A DNA stretch of 64,000 nt from NCBI GenBank assembly GCA_963591995.1, contig CAVAUJ010000001.1, positions 26,879 through 90,878 on the forward strand, given 5' to 3'. The position numbers were made by a program, and so were the translations under genes. Shown here piece after piece: positions 9,293-17,892 of the stretch; position 1 is the first letter of the stretch, and each line of letters starts with the position of its first letter. The notes under the pieces are model-generated. The model saw nothing but the letters and a program-made list of their open reading frames with translations, searched no databases and was not told where the DNA came from. This stretch comes from CAG-791 sp963591995 (lineage in GTDB: Bacteria; Bacillota; Clostridia; Lachnospirales; Lachnospiraceae).

Positions 9293-9340
9293 CCCCAGCG
9301 ACAGGGCGGCGGAGAATGTCCGGCCCCGTCGCTTGGCCGG
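9293..9340 (-). repeat. Short copy of the palindromic element
   Basis: The bases 9297-9323 match 8871-8897 at 25 of 27 positions, including an identical 16-mer at 9308-9323. Here the internal part of the long form is missing, so the left arm (CCAAGCGACGGGG) joins the right arm directly. The result is a compact hairpin at 9298-9332: GCGAC, GGGC and CGG pair with CCG, GCCC and GTCGC around an ACATTCT loop. It sits between the VanZ-like gene and the tRNA-Trp promoter. No T tract follows, so it is not a typical terminator. Confidence 0.6.
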
Positions 9341-9355
9341 CATGTGAGCGGAAAC

Positions 9356-9934
9356 TCATGAATTCCCCCGCCTGTGCCGAAGGTAGTCATCGCGGACCTT
9401 TCGCTCTTCTTCCAATGAAAGAGGATGAAGGATGGTCCGCGCAGCCGTATGGGCGATGAGCCACCCGATCAGGATTCCCAGAAGGGCGCCTGCGCTGTCA
9501 ATGAGAACGTCCCGCAGCTGCGGTGTCCGTCCGGGAATAAAGCTCTGATGGAATTCATCCGAGATCGCGTACAGGCTGCAGAGGAGCTGTGCGGTCAGCG
9601 GAAGTCGGTGCCCGCGGATGCGGTACGCATACAAGGGCAGCGCCAGACACAGCCCCAGCATTGCATATTCGCTGAAGTGCGCCAGCTTGCGGACATAGCC
9701 TTCTGCCTGCTCCACATACAACGCCTGGAGGGCCGGCGACCAGTTCATCCCCAGACGATAGTTGACAGAGTGCACGATCCGTTCCGTGAACGTTACGCTC
9801 TGCCAGGTAGACACCGCCGCGTTCTGGGCAGAGAACCGGAAAATCATGACCATGATCAGAAGGGCCGGCGCAAAGGTCAAAGGCTTTAAGAGATACTGAG
9901 CGGTCTTTTTGAGGAACATTCTCCCATAGGACAC
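9356..9934 (-). CDS. VanZ-like family membrane protein
   Basis: This protein of about 192 residues has four predicted membrane segments and the VanZ-family marks: FSAQ after the first segment, RKLAHFSEYAMLGL in the middle, and SDEFHQSFIPGRTPQLRD before the last segment. VanZ gives low-level teicoplanin resistance in enterococci. Most chromosomal relatives have no known function, so resistance is not claimed. The GTG at 9934 is chosen because AGGAGG lies 8 bases upstream. A TTG at 10027 would add 31 highly basic residues without a ribosome site. The gene follows radA on the same strand and is probably the last gene of the gntR-clpC-radA transcript. Confidence 0.8.
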   Translation of the reverse strand: MSYGRMFLKKTAQYLLKPLTFAPALLIMVMIFRFSAQNAAVSTWQSVTFTERIVHSVNYRLGMNWSPALQALYVEQAEGYVRKLAHFSEYAMLGLCLALPLYAYRIRGHRLPLTAQLLCSLYAISDEFHQSFIPGRTPQLRDVLIDSAGALLGILIGWLIAHTAARTILHPLSLEEERKVRDDYLRHRRGNS

Positions 9935-10046
9935 AGACAGCTCCTCCTCGCGGCGCAGCTGCCGCCGCACCTGTCCCGTTCGCTGTTCATTTTTTCGTGT
10001 GTGTTTTCTTCTCAACGTTTTTCTCAAGGATGCAATCCCGTCCGCC

Positions 10047-11450
10047 TTATCCTCCGAGCTCTTCCGCCGCCTCCAGAAGGCTTTTAACGCCGATTACCTC
10101 CACGCCCTTCGGTTTCTTGAGCCCCTGCAGATTGCTGGCAGGGAGAATCACTCTTGTAAATCCCAGCTTCGCCGCTTCCTGCACCCGCAGATCCGCCATG
10201 GTGACCATCCGGACCTCGCCGGAGAGTCCCACCTCGCCAAAGGCGACGGTTCGGTCTCCCACCGGTGCGCTGCGAAAGCTCGAGAGAATCGCCAGCGCAA
10301 TGCCAAGATCCAGGGCAGGCTCCGTCTGGCGGATGCCTCCCGCAAGATTCACATAGGCATCGTACTCCGACAGCGGAATGCGCAGGCGTTTTTCCAGCAC
10401 CGCCATCAGAAGACTGACGCGGTTATAGTCCGTCCCGGTTGCCTGGCGCTTCGGAAAGCCGTAGCCGGTCTTGCACACCAGAGCCTGCACCTCGGTCAGC
10501 ATGGCCCTGGTGCCGTCCATGCTGCAGGACACCACCGAACCGCTGGCATTTTCCGGCCGACCGGACAGCATATATTCCGATGGATTCTCCACTTCGCACA
10601 GACCCTCACGGCGCATTTCGAACAGGCCCAGCTCATTGGTGGAGCCGAAGCGGTTCTTCACTCCGCGGATGATCCGATAGGAGGCATAACGATCTCCCTC
10701 AAAATACAGCACCGTATCCACCATGTGCTCCAGCACGCGCGGGCCTGCCACCGTTCCCTCCTTGGTGACATGGCCGATGATGAAGAAGGTAATCCCCATC
10801 TGCTTGGCAAGGCGCAGCAGCACCCCCGTCGTCTCTCTCACCTGGGAAATGCTGCCCGGGGCCGCATCCACAGAGCCGTTGTACATGGTCTGAATCGAAT
10901 CAATCACCACGAGCTCCGGCTGTTCCTCCAGCAGCAGCTCCGTAATCCGGTCCAGATCGGTTTCGCACAAAAAGCGCAGCTCCGGTGAAACCGAGCCCAC
11001 GCGTGAGGCGCGCAGCTTGATCTGGTGCAACGACTCTTCGCCGCTCACATAGAGGATGCGCCGGCCGTTCTCCGCAAGCTTCTGCACCACCTGCAGCAGC
11101 AGGGTGGATTTCCCGATCCCCGGATCTCCCCCCACAAGGAGCATGGAGCCCTTTACGATGCCGCCGCCCAATACCCGGTCCAGCTCCCCGTACCCTGTTG
11201 ACCAGCGCAGCTCCCCCTCGTCCTTGATCTGTGCAAGGGAAACCGGCCTTGCGCGGCTTGCATCGAATTCCGGACGTGCTCCGAGCCCGGTCGGCATGCG
11301 GCCCGCGGCGCCTTTTGCCGCGCTCATGCGGATCGGTGCCTCCACCATGGTGTTCCATTCCCGGCATCCCGGGCACTGTCCCACCCACTTTGCGGATTCG
11401 TAGCCGCACTCCCTGCAGTAAAATGCAGTCGTCTTTTTCTTTCCCGGCAT
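10047..11450 (-). CDS. radA: DNA repair protein RadA (Sms)
   Basis: This 467-residue protein has the full RadA plan: an N-terminal C4 zinc finger (CRECGYESAKWVGQCPGC), a RecA-like ATPase with Walker A GDPGIGKST near residue 95, the family-specific KNRFGST motif near 260, and a C-terminal Lon-protease-like domain. RadA is a branch-migration helicase that helps RecA in recombinational repair and fork processing. The start has an AGGAAGGGG site just upstream. It lies 58 bases after clpC, an order also known from Bacillus (clpC-radA). No truncation was seen. Confidence 0.96.
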   Translation of the reverse strand: MPGKKKTTAFYCRECGYESAKWVGQCPGCREWNTMVEAPIRMSAAKGAAGRMPTGLGARPEFDASRARPVSLAQIKDEGELRWSTGYGELDRVLGGGIVKGSMLLVGGDPGIGKSTLLLQVVQKLAENGRRILYVSGEESLHQIKLRASRVGSVSPELRFLCETDLDRITELLLEEQPELVVIDSIQTMYNGSVDAAPGSISQVRETTGVLLRLAKQMGITFFIIGHVTKEGTVAGPRVLEHMVDTVLYFEGDRYASYRIIRGVKNRFGSTNELGLFEMRREGLCEVENPSEYMLSGRPENASGSVVSCSMDGTRAMLTEVQALVCKTGYGFPKRQATGTDYNRVSLLMAVLEKRLRIPLSEYDAYVNLAGGIRQTEPALDLGIALAILSSFRSAPVGDRTVAFGEVGLSGEVRMVTMADLRVQEAAKLGFTRVILPASNLQGLKKPKGVEVIGVKSLLEAAEELGG

Positions 11451-11508
11451 GCCCCTTCCTTTCTCCGGCGGCGCTGTCTTCCTGTATCGTCCGGCAATCT
11501 GCCCTGCT

Positions 11509-14028
11509 TCAGTCCTTCTCCTCTGTCAGCGCAGCTCTCCTGCCGGTTCTCTTCCTTTCGGCCTTTTCAAAAACAACCTTGCCGTCGCGGAAGCCCACGG
11601 TCACCGTGTCCCCCGCCTTGAACTCCTCTGCGAGAATCCGCGCGGAGAGCTCATCCTCCACAACCGTCTGAATGGCTCTGCGAAGCGGCCGCGCTCCCAT
11701 CTTGGGATCCGCATACCGATCCACCAGATGCTCCTTCAGCGCATGGGAAAAGCGGACGGTCAGGTTCAGCTGCTCCTTCGCCCGTTTCTGCAGATCCGCC
11801 GCAAGAAGCGTTACGATCTGCAGCAGCTCTTCCCGACTCAGCGCATGGAACACCTCAATGCCGTCGATCCGGTTGATGAATTCCGGCCGGAACATTTTGC
11901 GGACCTCTGTCATCACGCCGTCCTGCATTTTCTGATATTCCTGTTCCTTTGTCGGTCTCGAGGAGAAACCGATGGTCTTGGAATCCACGATGTTCCGGGC
12001 CCCCACGTTGGAGGTCATGATCACAATCGTATTCCGGAAATTCACCTGACGTCCCTTCGAGTCCGTGAGATGTCCTTCGTCCAGAATCTGCAGCAACAGA
12101 TTGAACACATCCGGATTGGCCTTCTCGATTTCATCGAACAGCACCACGGAATACGGATTCTTGCGGACCCTGTCCGTCAGCTGACCGCCCTCCTCATAGC
12201 CTACATAGCCCGGTGCGGAGCCGATCATCTTGGATACCGCGTATTGCTCCATGTATTCGGACATGTCCACACGGATCATGTTCTTCTCATCTCCGAACAC
12301 TGCCTCCGCAAGTGCCTTGGCAAGCTCTGTTTTACCGACACCGGTGGGGCCCAGGAACAGGAAGGAGCCGATGGGCCGGTTCGGATCCTGCAATCCCACC
12401 CGTCCTCTTCGTATGGCTCTTGCCACCGCTGTCACGGCGTCCTGCTGTCCGATAACCCGCTTGTGCAGCGTATCCTCAAGACGCACCAGGCGCTCGCTTT
12501 CCTTCTCCGTCAGGCGACTCACCGGCACCTTTGACCAGACCGAAATCACCTCCGCAACATCCTTTTGCGTCACAGCCGGGCGCGGGGTCTCTCCTTCTCC
12601 CTTCTCCTCGCTCCGGTTCTCCTGCATCCTCTCCTCGTACTCCTTCCGCAGCACGTCATAGCGCTTTCTCGCCGATGCGGCCGTCCTGCGGTTGCCCTCA
12701 ACAATCGCCGCCGCGAGCTTCCTGTCGACGGCCTCCATCTTCTCCTCCAGCTCCAGAAGATGGTCTTTTTTCTTCCCATGGCTCCCTTCGGCAAGGCGCA
12801 CGGCCGCGCAGGCCTCGTCAAGCACATCGATGGCCTTGTCCGGAAGATTCCGATCGTTGATGTAGCGCTCGGAGAGGCGAATGGCCTCCTTCATGGCCTC
12901 CTCGGTCACCTGTACGCCGTGGTGCCGCTCATAGTGCGGAATGACACCCTTGAGAATCTCCAGGGTTTCTGCTGTGCCGGGCTCCTCCACATAGACCGGC
13001 TGGAAACGGCGCTCCAACGCCGCATCCCTTTCCACATATTTATGATATTCATTGATGGTGGTCGCGCCGATCAGCTGCACCTCGCCTCTGGCCAGTGCAG
13101 GCTTCAGAATGTTGGAGGCATCGATGGAGCCCTCCGCAGCGCCTGCGCCGATCAGTGTATGCACCTCATCCACAAAGAGAATGACATTTCCGAGGGCGCG
13201 CACCTGTGCCAGCACGCCCTTGATCCGCTCCTCGAATTCTCCGCGGTATTTGGAGCCCGCCACCATAGCGGAGAGGTCCAGCGTCAGAACACGTTTTCCC
13301 TGCACGGATTCCGGAACCTTTCCTTCGACGATTCTCTGCGCCAGCCCCTCGACGATGGCCGTCTTGCCGACTCCCGGCTCCCCCACAAGGCACGGATTGT
13401 TCTTCGTCCTCCTAGAGAGGATCTGAATCACCCGCTTCATCTCATTTTCCCGTCCCACAACGGGATCCAGTTCTCCCCGGGAGGCCTGCTCGGTCAGGTC
13501 CCGGCTGAACTGCTCCAGCATGCCGGCGCTCTCCCCGGCGTCTGCGCCGATCGCTTCCGGCGACAGATCATTCCGATGCTCCCGCACATCGATTCCCATG
13601 GCCGCCAGCGTTTCAAAATAGACCTTTCCTATGTTCGCGCCCGCCGCCTCCATCAGCTTCAGGGCAACACTCTGCCGCTCCAGAATGATGGCAAGGAGGA
13701 AATATTCCGTCCCGATCTCCGACGCATGGTAATCCATCTCGGCAATTTCACGGGCCCCGTCCAGAATATCCTGAAGCCTCGGGGAATACCCCTCCTTGTC
13801 CAGCACGGCAACGCCGCCCTCCTGTATGCGCAGGGACTCCATCATCTCCTGCAGCTTCTCCTCCGTGATGCCGTTGCCGCGCAGCACCTGCGATGCAACG
13901 CCCTCCGGCTCCCGCACCAGTCCCATCAGGAGATGCTCCGTTCCCACATAGGTGCTGCCGCCCTCTGCGGCCGCCTCTGCAGCAAGACGCAGGACCTCCT
14001 CTGCTCTTTTCGTATAGGGAATGCTCAT
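11509..14028 (-). CDS. clpC: ATP-dependent Clp protease ATP-binding subunit ClpC
   Basis: This 839-residue class I Hsp100 unfoldase has two Clp-N repeats (about residues 3-145, with TYVGTEHLLMGL), a first AAA domain with GEPGVGKTA near 205, a middle region with coiled-coil/UVR-like sequence (about 400-490), and a second AAA domain with GPTGVGKTE near 550. A C-terminal D2-small domain follows. It feeds unfolded proteins to ClpP and in other Firmicutes works with the McsA/McsB adaptor system. Here the gene before it is a GntR regulator, not ctsR-mcsA-mcsB. The start has AAAGGA 4-5 bases upstream. The long C-terminal basic tail (RKRTGRRAAL) is unusual but in frame. Confidence 0.95.
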   Translation of the reverse strand: MSIPYTKRAEEVLRLAAEAAAEGGSTYVGTEHLLMGLVREPEGVASQVLRGNGITEEKLQEMMESLRIQEGGVAVLDKEGYSPRLQDILDGAREIAEMDYHASEIGTEYFLLAIILERQSVALKLMEAAGANIGKVYFETLAAMGIDVREHRNDLSPEAIGADAGESAGMLEQFSRDLTEQASRGELDPVVGRENEMKRVIQILSRRTKNNPCLVGEPGVGKTAIVEGLAQRIVEGKVPESVQGKRVLTLDLSAMVAGSKYRGEFEERIKGVLAQVRALGNVILFVDEVHTLIGAGAAEGSIDASNILKPALARGEVQLIGATTINEYHKYVERDAALERRFQPVYVEEPGTAETLEILKGVIPHYERHHGVQVTEEAMKEAIRLSERYINDRNLPDKAIDVLDEACAAVRLAEGSHGKKKDHLLELEEKMEAVDRKLAAAIVEGNRRTAASARKRYDVLRKEYEERMQENRSEEKGEGETPRPAVTQKDVAEVISVWSKVPVSRLTEKESERLVRLEDTLHKRVIGQQDAVTAVARAIRRGRVGLQDPNRPIGSFLFLGPTGVGKTELAKALAEAVFGDEKNMIRVDMSEYMEQYAVSKMIGSAPGYVGYEEGGQLTDRVRKNPYSVVLFDEIEKANPDVFNLLLQILDEGHLTDSKGRQVNFRNTIVIMTSNVGARNIVDSKTIGFSSRPTKEQEYQKMQDGVMTEVRKMFRPEFINRIDGIEVFHALSREELLQIVTLLAADLQKRAKEQLNLTVRFSHALKEHLVDRYADPKMGARPLRRAIQTVVEDELSARILAEEFKAGDTVTVGFRDGKVVFEKAERKRTGRRAALTEEKD

Positions 14029-14100
14029 TCGTTCCTTTCCTGCCGCAGCCTCTCTGCGGCAATTCCTTCGTGTCGCGTTCTCTTCCCGGCTTCCGCCGTC

Positions 14101-14505
14101 TTATATACCGTCCGATTGCAGGGCCTTGCGAATGCAGCTCTCGTATTCGTCAAAGACCTGATCCACCAGCTCATGCATGTCGTCCCGGGTAAGTCCCCGG
14201 CACAGGGCCTCCGCCGCGGCCTCGGAGAGCTTCTCTCTCACGGCCCGCAGCGCTCTTGCCTTGTCGGAATCCACTGCAATGACGGCTCCTCTTCTCCGGT
14301 CTACCTTTACAAAGCCCTCCTGCTTCAGCACGGTATAGGCCTTGTTGACCGTGTGCATGTTGATGCCGATTTCGTCAGCCAGCTGACGGACGGACGGCAG
14401 AACCTCGCCTTCCGTAAACTGCGACGTTGCAATTCCCAGAATAATCTGGTTGCACAGCTGCTGGTATATAGCCTCATCGCTGCTGAAATCAATCTCGATC
14501 AGCAT
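14101..14505 (-). CDS. GntR family regulator, short YtrA type
   Basis: This 134-residue protein has an N-terminal winged helix of the GntR class (IYQQLCNQIILGIATSQF, LPSVRQLADEIGINMHTVNKAY, GFVKVDRRRGAVI) and only about 50 residues after it. That is the layout of the small YtrA subfamily, which lacks a large ligand domain. Such proteins usually bind inverted repeats at their own promoter. A perfect 17-bp inverted repeat covers the -35/-10 spacer and flanks upstream of this gene, which fits autoregulation. It is followed after 72 bases by clpC, so it probably controls clpC, radA and the VanZ-like gene. The ligand is unknown. Confidence 0.88.
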   Translation of the reverse strand: MLIEIDFSSDEAIYQQLCNQIILGIATSQFTEGEVLPSVRQLADEIGINMHTVNKAYTVLKQEGFVKVDRRRGAVIAVDSDKARALRAVREKLSEAAAEALCRGLTRDDMHELVDQVFDEYESCIRKALQSDGI

Positions 14506-14577
14506 TCTCGCCCTTTCCGCCGCAATGCATCTGCGGCCCGTATGCTCCTGTATGCCGGCATTTCAGCGCTTCCACGC

Positions 14578-14626
14578 AAAAGTGCCGTGTGTTACGCATT
14601 GTATAACACACGGCACTTTTCTTCAA
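14578..14626 (-). promoter_or_regulatory. gntR-clpC promoter with perfect palindromic operator
   Basis: On the minus strand, TTGAAG (14621-14626), a 17-base spacer and TACAAT (14598-14603) form the promoter. A perfect inverted repeat (AAAAGTGCCGTGTGTTA, 9 bases, its complement; 14578-14620) fills the spacer and spans the -10 box. The core GTGTTA-n9-TAACAC resembles YtrA/GntR operators. The same hairpin could also stop the SH3-gene transcript that enters from the right. Confidence 0.75.
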
Positions 14627-14699
14627 CCTATGCACGATTCCGTCTCATTTCGCCCCATCCGCAGGACGGGTTCGGAACCGTCTTTCTTACTCGTTTTTC

Positions 14700-15890
14700 T
14701 TATTCGTTGTCGTCCAGCTTGAGGAAATCGTAATCGAAATCATCCTCTGCAAAATTTCTGGCAGCCGGGCGTGCCGCCGGCTTCGCGGCAGGACGTCTCT
14801 CCTGTCCCTCTGCGGCGCGCACCGGACGTTCTCCCGTTCCTGCGGAGGGTCTTGCGTTCGCCGACGCAGGCCTTGCAGCAGGCGTTCTGGATACCGTTCT
14901 ACCTTCCGCATCCCTTGCAGGAGCTGCGCTTCTGGTTCTGGTCGTATATGCGCCGCCTTCCGCAGGACGAGCGGCGGGCCGCTGCACCCGTTCACCGCCG
15001 GCAGGTCTTGCATCGCGCGGATCCCGTTCCACGCGTCTTACCGTATTGGAAGCATATGCATCCTCACGGCTCCTGCCCTTTCCGCTCTGAGACCGCGGCT
15101 TCCGCAGCGATTCCACACTGTCTGCACGGTGATCGTTCCTGCGCTGATCCCTGCGCTCCATCGTAAGATCCCGCTCTCTTCTGCCATTCTCCAATGCATC
15201 CTTGAGACGGATGGCCAGGATCACCACCGCGGCTCCCAGAACAACAACGGCTGCAATGGCAACGACCAGCACAATCGTGAATTTCTTATTGGCCGCATTG
15301 GTGTTGGCATTCGCGGTTGTCACATCGTCTTCCAGCTTCTGGATGTCGGAAATCTTCATCCGTTTGCCTTCGTTGTTGTTGTACAGATAATAGGTATCCG
15401 CACCGTTCTCATCCGGCGCCAGCACGATCTGATATCCGCCGGTATCCTGCTCCGCAGCAGCCGTAGCCTCCGCCGCAGCCGCATCGGTTCCGTCCGCACC
15501 CGTCTCATCCGTCGCAGCGGCTTCATCCGTTGCAGCCGCTTCATCCGTTGCAGCCGCTTCATCCGAGGATGCATCCGCCGTTTCGTCCACTGTCAGGAAA
15601 TCTCCCCGGACATAACCGGTGGTTCCGTTGCTCAGAGTAACCTGGTACCAGGTCGCACCGCTGGAATCCGTCGCTGTCTCGCCAACCTCTACTGTATCGC
15701 CTGTCGTAACGGTGCCGACCTTGCTCGAATCGGAACTCGCTTCACTGCGCACGTTAATATCGCTTCCCGTTACGGTTCCGGTTGCCGCAAGCGCGGACAC
15801 CATTGCCACCGGGGACGCAAGAGCTACTGCACCTGCCATAGCAACGGCAGCGGCCATTCCCCGCATACGATTAAACCTGGAACTTACCAT
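14700..15890 (-). CDS. Secreted/membrane SH3-domain protein with cytoplasmic-type tail
   Basis: This 396-residue protein starts with a signal sequence (about residues 1-36, LAATG end). A bacterial SH3 domain (about 37-102) follows, with INVRSEASSDSSKVGTV and the closing GYVRGDFL. Next come an acidic Ala/Asp/Glu/Thr stretch built from DEAAAT repeats, one membrane segment (about 203-227), and a long Arg/Ala/Pro-rich tail ending in DFDYDFLKLDDNE. SH3b domains usually bind peptidoglycan, so the N-terminus probably lies outside and the basic tail inside. The start follows GGGAG. The enzyme partner, if any, is unknown, and the tail could bind nucleic acid or acidic lipid. It has its own promoter and is not clearly part of the purine operon. 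Confidence 0.7.
   Translation of the reverse strand: MVSSRFNRMRGMAAAVAMAGAVALASPVAMVSALAATGTVTGSDINVRSEASSDSSKVGTVTTGDTVEVGETATDSSGATWYQVTLSNGTTGYVRGDFLTVDETADASSDEAAATDEAAATDEAAATDETGADGTDAAAAEATAAAEQDTGGYQIVLAPDENGADTYYLYNNNEGKRMKISDIQKLEDDVTTANANTNAANKKFTIVLVVAIAAVVVLGAAVVILAIRLKDALENGRRERDLTMERRDQRRNDHRADSVESLRKPRSQSGKGRSREDAYASNTVRRVERDPRDARPAGGERVQRPAARPAEGGAYTTRTRSAAPARDAEGRTVSRTPAARPASANARPSAGTGERPVRAAEGQERRPAAKPAARPAARNFAEDDFDYDFLKLDDNE
15511..15564 (-). repeat. Three 18-bp tandem repeats inside the SH3-protein gene
   Basis: Three 18-base units (15511-15528, 15529-15546, 15547-15564) encode DEAAAT three times. The last two are identical and the first differs at two bases. The unit is a multiple of three, so copy number can change without breaking the frame. 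Confidence 0.85.
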
Positions 15891-15929
15891 AACCTACTCC
15901 CTTGTCTGATTGTTGTTGCATACACGCTC

Positions 15930-15958
15930 AGAATAGCACGGTATCCTTCTCATGCCAA
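15930..15958 (-). promoter_or_regulatory. Promoter of the SH3-domain gene
   Basis: On the minus strand, TTGGCA (15953-15958), a 17-base spacer ending in TGC, and TATTCT (15930-15935). The start codon is about 32 bases past the expected transcription start. It lies in the short gap after the purD stop. Confidence 0.65.
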
Positions 15959-15969
15959 GACATTTGTCT

Positions 15970-17250
15970 TCAGAATGGCGCCTGATCGATCGCCTTTCCT
16001 ATGTCATGCCGGTAAAATGCCTGATCGAAGGAAATCTCCTTCACCGCTTCATAGGCCTTTGCTCTTGCCTCCTTCAGGGTCGGCGCCAATGCCGTAACGC
16101 CGAGGACACGGCCCCCGCTTGTGACCGCCTGTCCTTTTTCATCAAACTTTGTACCCGCATGGAAGCAATACAGATCCTCCCGTCCCTTCAGCTTCTCCAG
16201 TCCGTGAATGACCTTTCCCTTTTCGTAAGAGCCCGGATATCCGCCGCTTGCCATGACCACACACACCGCCGCGTTGTCCGCAAATTTCAGCTCCGTTTGA
16301 TTCAACGTGCCGTCAATGCAGGCATTCATCACATCGATGATATCCGTCTCCATCCGCGGCAGCACCACCTGCGTCTCCGGATCGCCGAATCTGGTATTGT
16401 ATTCCACAACCTTCGGGCCGTCCTTGGTCAGCATCAGACCGAAATACAGAACTCCCTTGAAGGGTCTTCCTTCCTCCGCCATGGCCGCCACCGTGGGGCC
16501 AAAGATCGTCTCATGACAGATCTTCTCGATCTCCTCCGTGAAAAACGGACTCGGTGAGAAGGTTCCCATGCCGCCGGTGTTCAGTCCCTGATCGCCGTCC
16601 AGCGCCCGCTTGTGGTCCTGGGACGATGTCATCAGACGATAATTGCGCCCGTCCACAAAGGCAAGGGCGGACACCTCCCGACCGGTCATGAACTCTTCGA
16701 TTACGAGCTCGTTCCCGGCAGCGCCGAATTTTCTGTCCAGCATGATCGTGCGGACGCCCTCCATGGCCTCTTCCCTCGTATTGCAGATGAGAACGCCCTT
16801 TCCCAGCGCCAGTCCGTCTGCCTTCAACACAATCGGAAGACTTGCCGTCTCCAGATAATGCATTGCCGCCGCCGGATCCGAAAAGGTCTCGTAAGCCGCC
16901 GTCGGAATGTGATATTTCTTCATCAGATCCTTGGAAAATGCCTTGCTGCCCTCGATGATGGCCGCGTTCTTCCGCGTGCCGAAAATGCGCAGACCGGCCT
17001 CCTCAAAGGCATCCACAATGCCGGCGCAAAGCGGGTCGTCCTGGCTGCATACCGCAAGATCAATCTGCTGTTCCACCGCAAAGGCAATCAGCCTGTCGAA
17101 TTCCATGACGCCGATGGGCACGCACTCCGCAATTTCCGCGATGCCGGCATTTCCCGGCGCACAATACAGCTTTTCCACCTGCGGCGATTTCACGATCGCT
17201 GCCGCAATCGCATGCTCGCGGCCCCCGCCGCCGATCAACAATACCTTCAT
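15970..17250 (-). CDS. purD: Phosphoribosylamine-glycine ligase
   Basis: This 426-residue protein has the family's normal length. It opens with the VLLIGGGGREHAIA nucleotide-binding loop, and the ATP-grasp domain carries LKADGLALGKGV and EYNTRFGDPETQ. It joins glycine to phosphoribosylamine with ATP to make GAR, the second purine step. The ATG at 17250 is used because GGGAGG is 7 bases upstream. A GTG two codons earlier overlaps that site. It follows purN by 15 bases and ends the nucleotide operon. The next gene has its own promoter. Confidence 0.96.
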   Translation of the reverse strand: MKVLLIGGGGREHAIAAAIVKSPQVEKLYCAPGNAGIAEIAECVPIGVMEFDRLIAFAVEQQIDLAVCSQDDPLCAGIVDAFEEAGLRIFGTRKNAAIIEGSKAFSKDLMKKYHIPTAAYETFSDPAAAMHYLETASLPIVLKADGLALGKGVLICNTREEAMEGVRTIMLDRKFGAAGNELVIEEFMTGREVSALAFVDGRNYRLMTSSQDHKRALDGDQGLNTGGMGTFSPSPFFTEEIEKICHETIFGPTVAAMAEEGRPFKGVLYFGLMLTKDGPKVVEYNTRFGDPETQVVLPRMETDIIDVMNACIDGTLNQTELKFADNAAVCVVMASGGYPGSYEKGKVIHGLEKLKGREDLYCFHAGTKFDEKGQAVTSGGRVLGVTALAPTLKEARAKAYEAVKEISFDQAFYRHDIGKAIDQAPF

Positions 17251-17265
17251 GCTCACCTCCCGCTG

Positions 17266-17892
17266 TCAATCCTGTATTCTCGTCACCGCGCCATCAATCC
17301 GGACCTTTCCCCGGGCAATCAGATCAATGGCTCTTGGCAGAATCTCCCATTCCGCCTCCCGCATTACCTTCTGCTGCAGCTCCTGCGCCGTGATTCCGTC
17401 CGGCACCTCCACGGCCTTCTGCAGGATGATCTGTCCATGGTCCAGGTCCTCATCCACGAAGTGAACCGTGGCCCCGGTCACCTTCACGCCCCTTTCGAGC
17501 ACCTTCTCATGAACATGCAGCCCGTAATAGCCCTTCCCGCAGAAGGAAGGGATCAGAGCCGGGTGAATGTTGATGATCCGGCCGCGGAAGGCATCGATGA
17601 CCTGCGCCGGAATCGCCACCAGGCAGCCGGCCAGAACCACCAGATCCGCCCCCGTTTCCTGCAGGGCCGAAAGAAGCGCCGCATTGAAGTCCTCGCGGCT
17701 TTCATAGCTCTTCGGAGAGAGAACCCTTGACGGGATTCCCGCCCTTTGGGCGCGTTCAAGCGCATACACCCCGTCATTGTTGGAAATCACGGACACAATT
17801 CGTGCATTCTCTATGGTTCCGTCTGCAATCCGGTCAATAATCGCCTGCAGGTTGGTTCCTCCGCCGGATACCATAACCGCCAGCTTCAGCAT
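17266..17892 (-). CDS. purN: Phosphoribosylglycinamide formyltransferase
   Basis: This 208-residue protein has the classical PurN fold: VMVSGGGTNLQAI at the start, VISNNDGVYALERA, INIHPALIPSFCGKGYYG with the catalytic Asn and His, and VHFVDEDLDHG with the catalytic Asp. It transfers a formyl group from 10-formyl-THF to GAR, the third purine step. The start overlaps the end of purM by seven bases and purD begins 15 bases after it, so the three are tightly coupled. Confidence 0.96.
   Translation of the reverse strand: MLKLAVMVSGGGTNLQAIIDRIADGTIENARIVSVISNNDGVYALERAQRAGIPSRVLSPKSYESREDFNAALLSALQETGADLVVLAGCLVAIPAQVIDAFRGRIINIHPALIPSFCGKGYYGLHVHEKVLERGVKVTGATVHFVDEDLDHGQIILQKAVEVPDGITAQELQQKVMREAEWEILPRAIDLIARGKVRIDGAVTRIQD

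Noticed and set aside
9356..9934. Glycopeptide resistance gene vanZ
   Set aside because: The family is broad and mostly of unknown function; no van genes are near.
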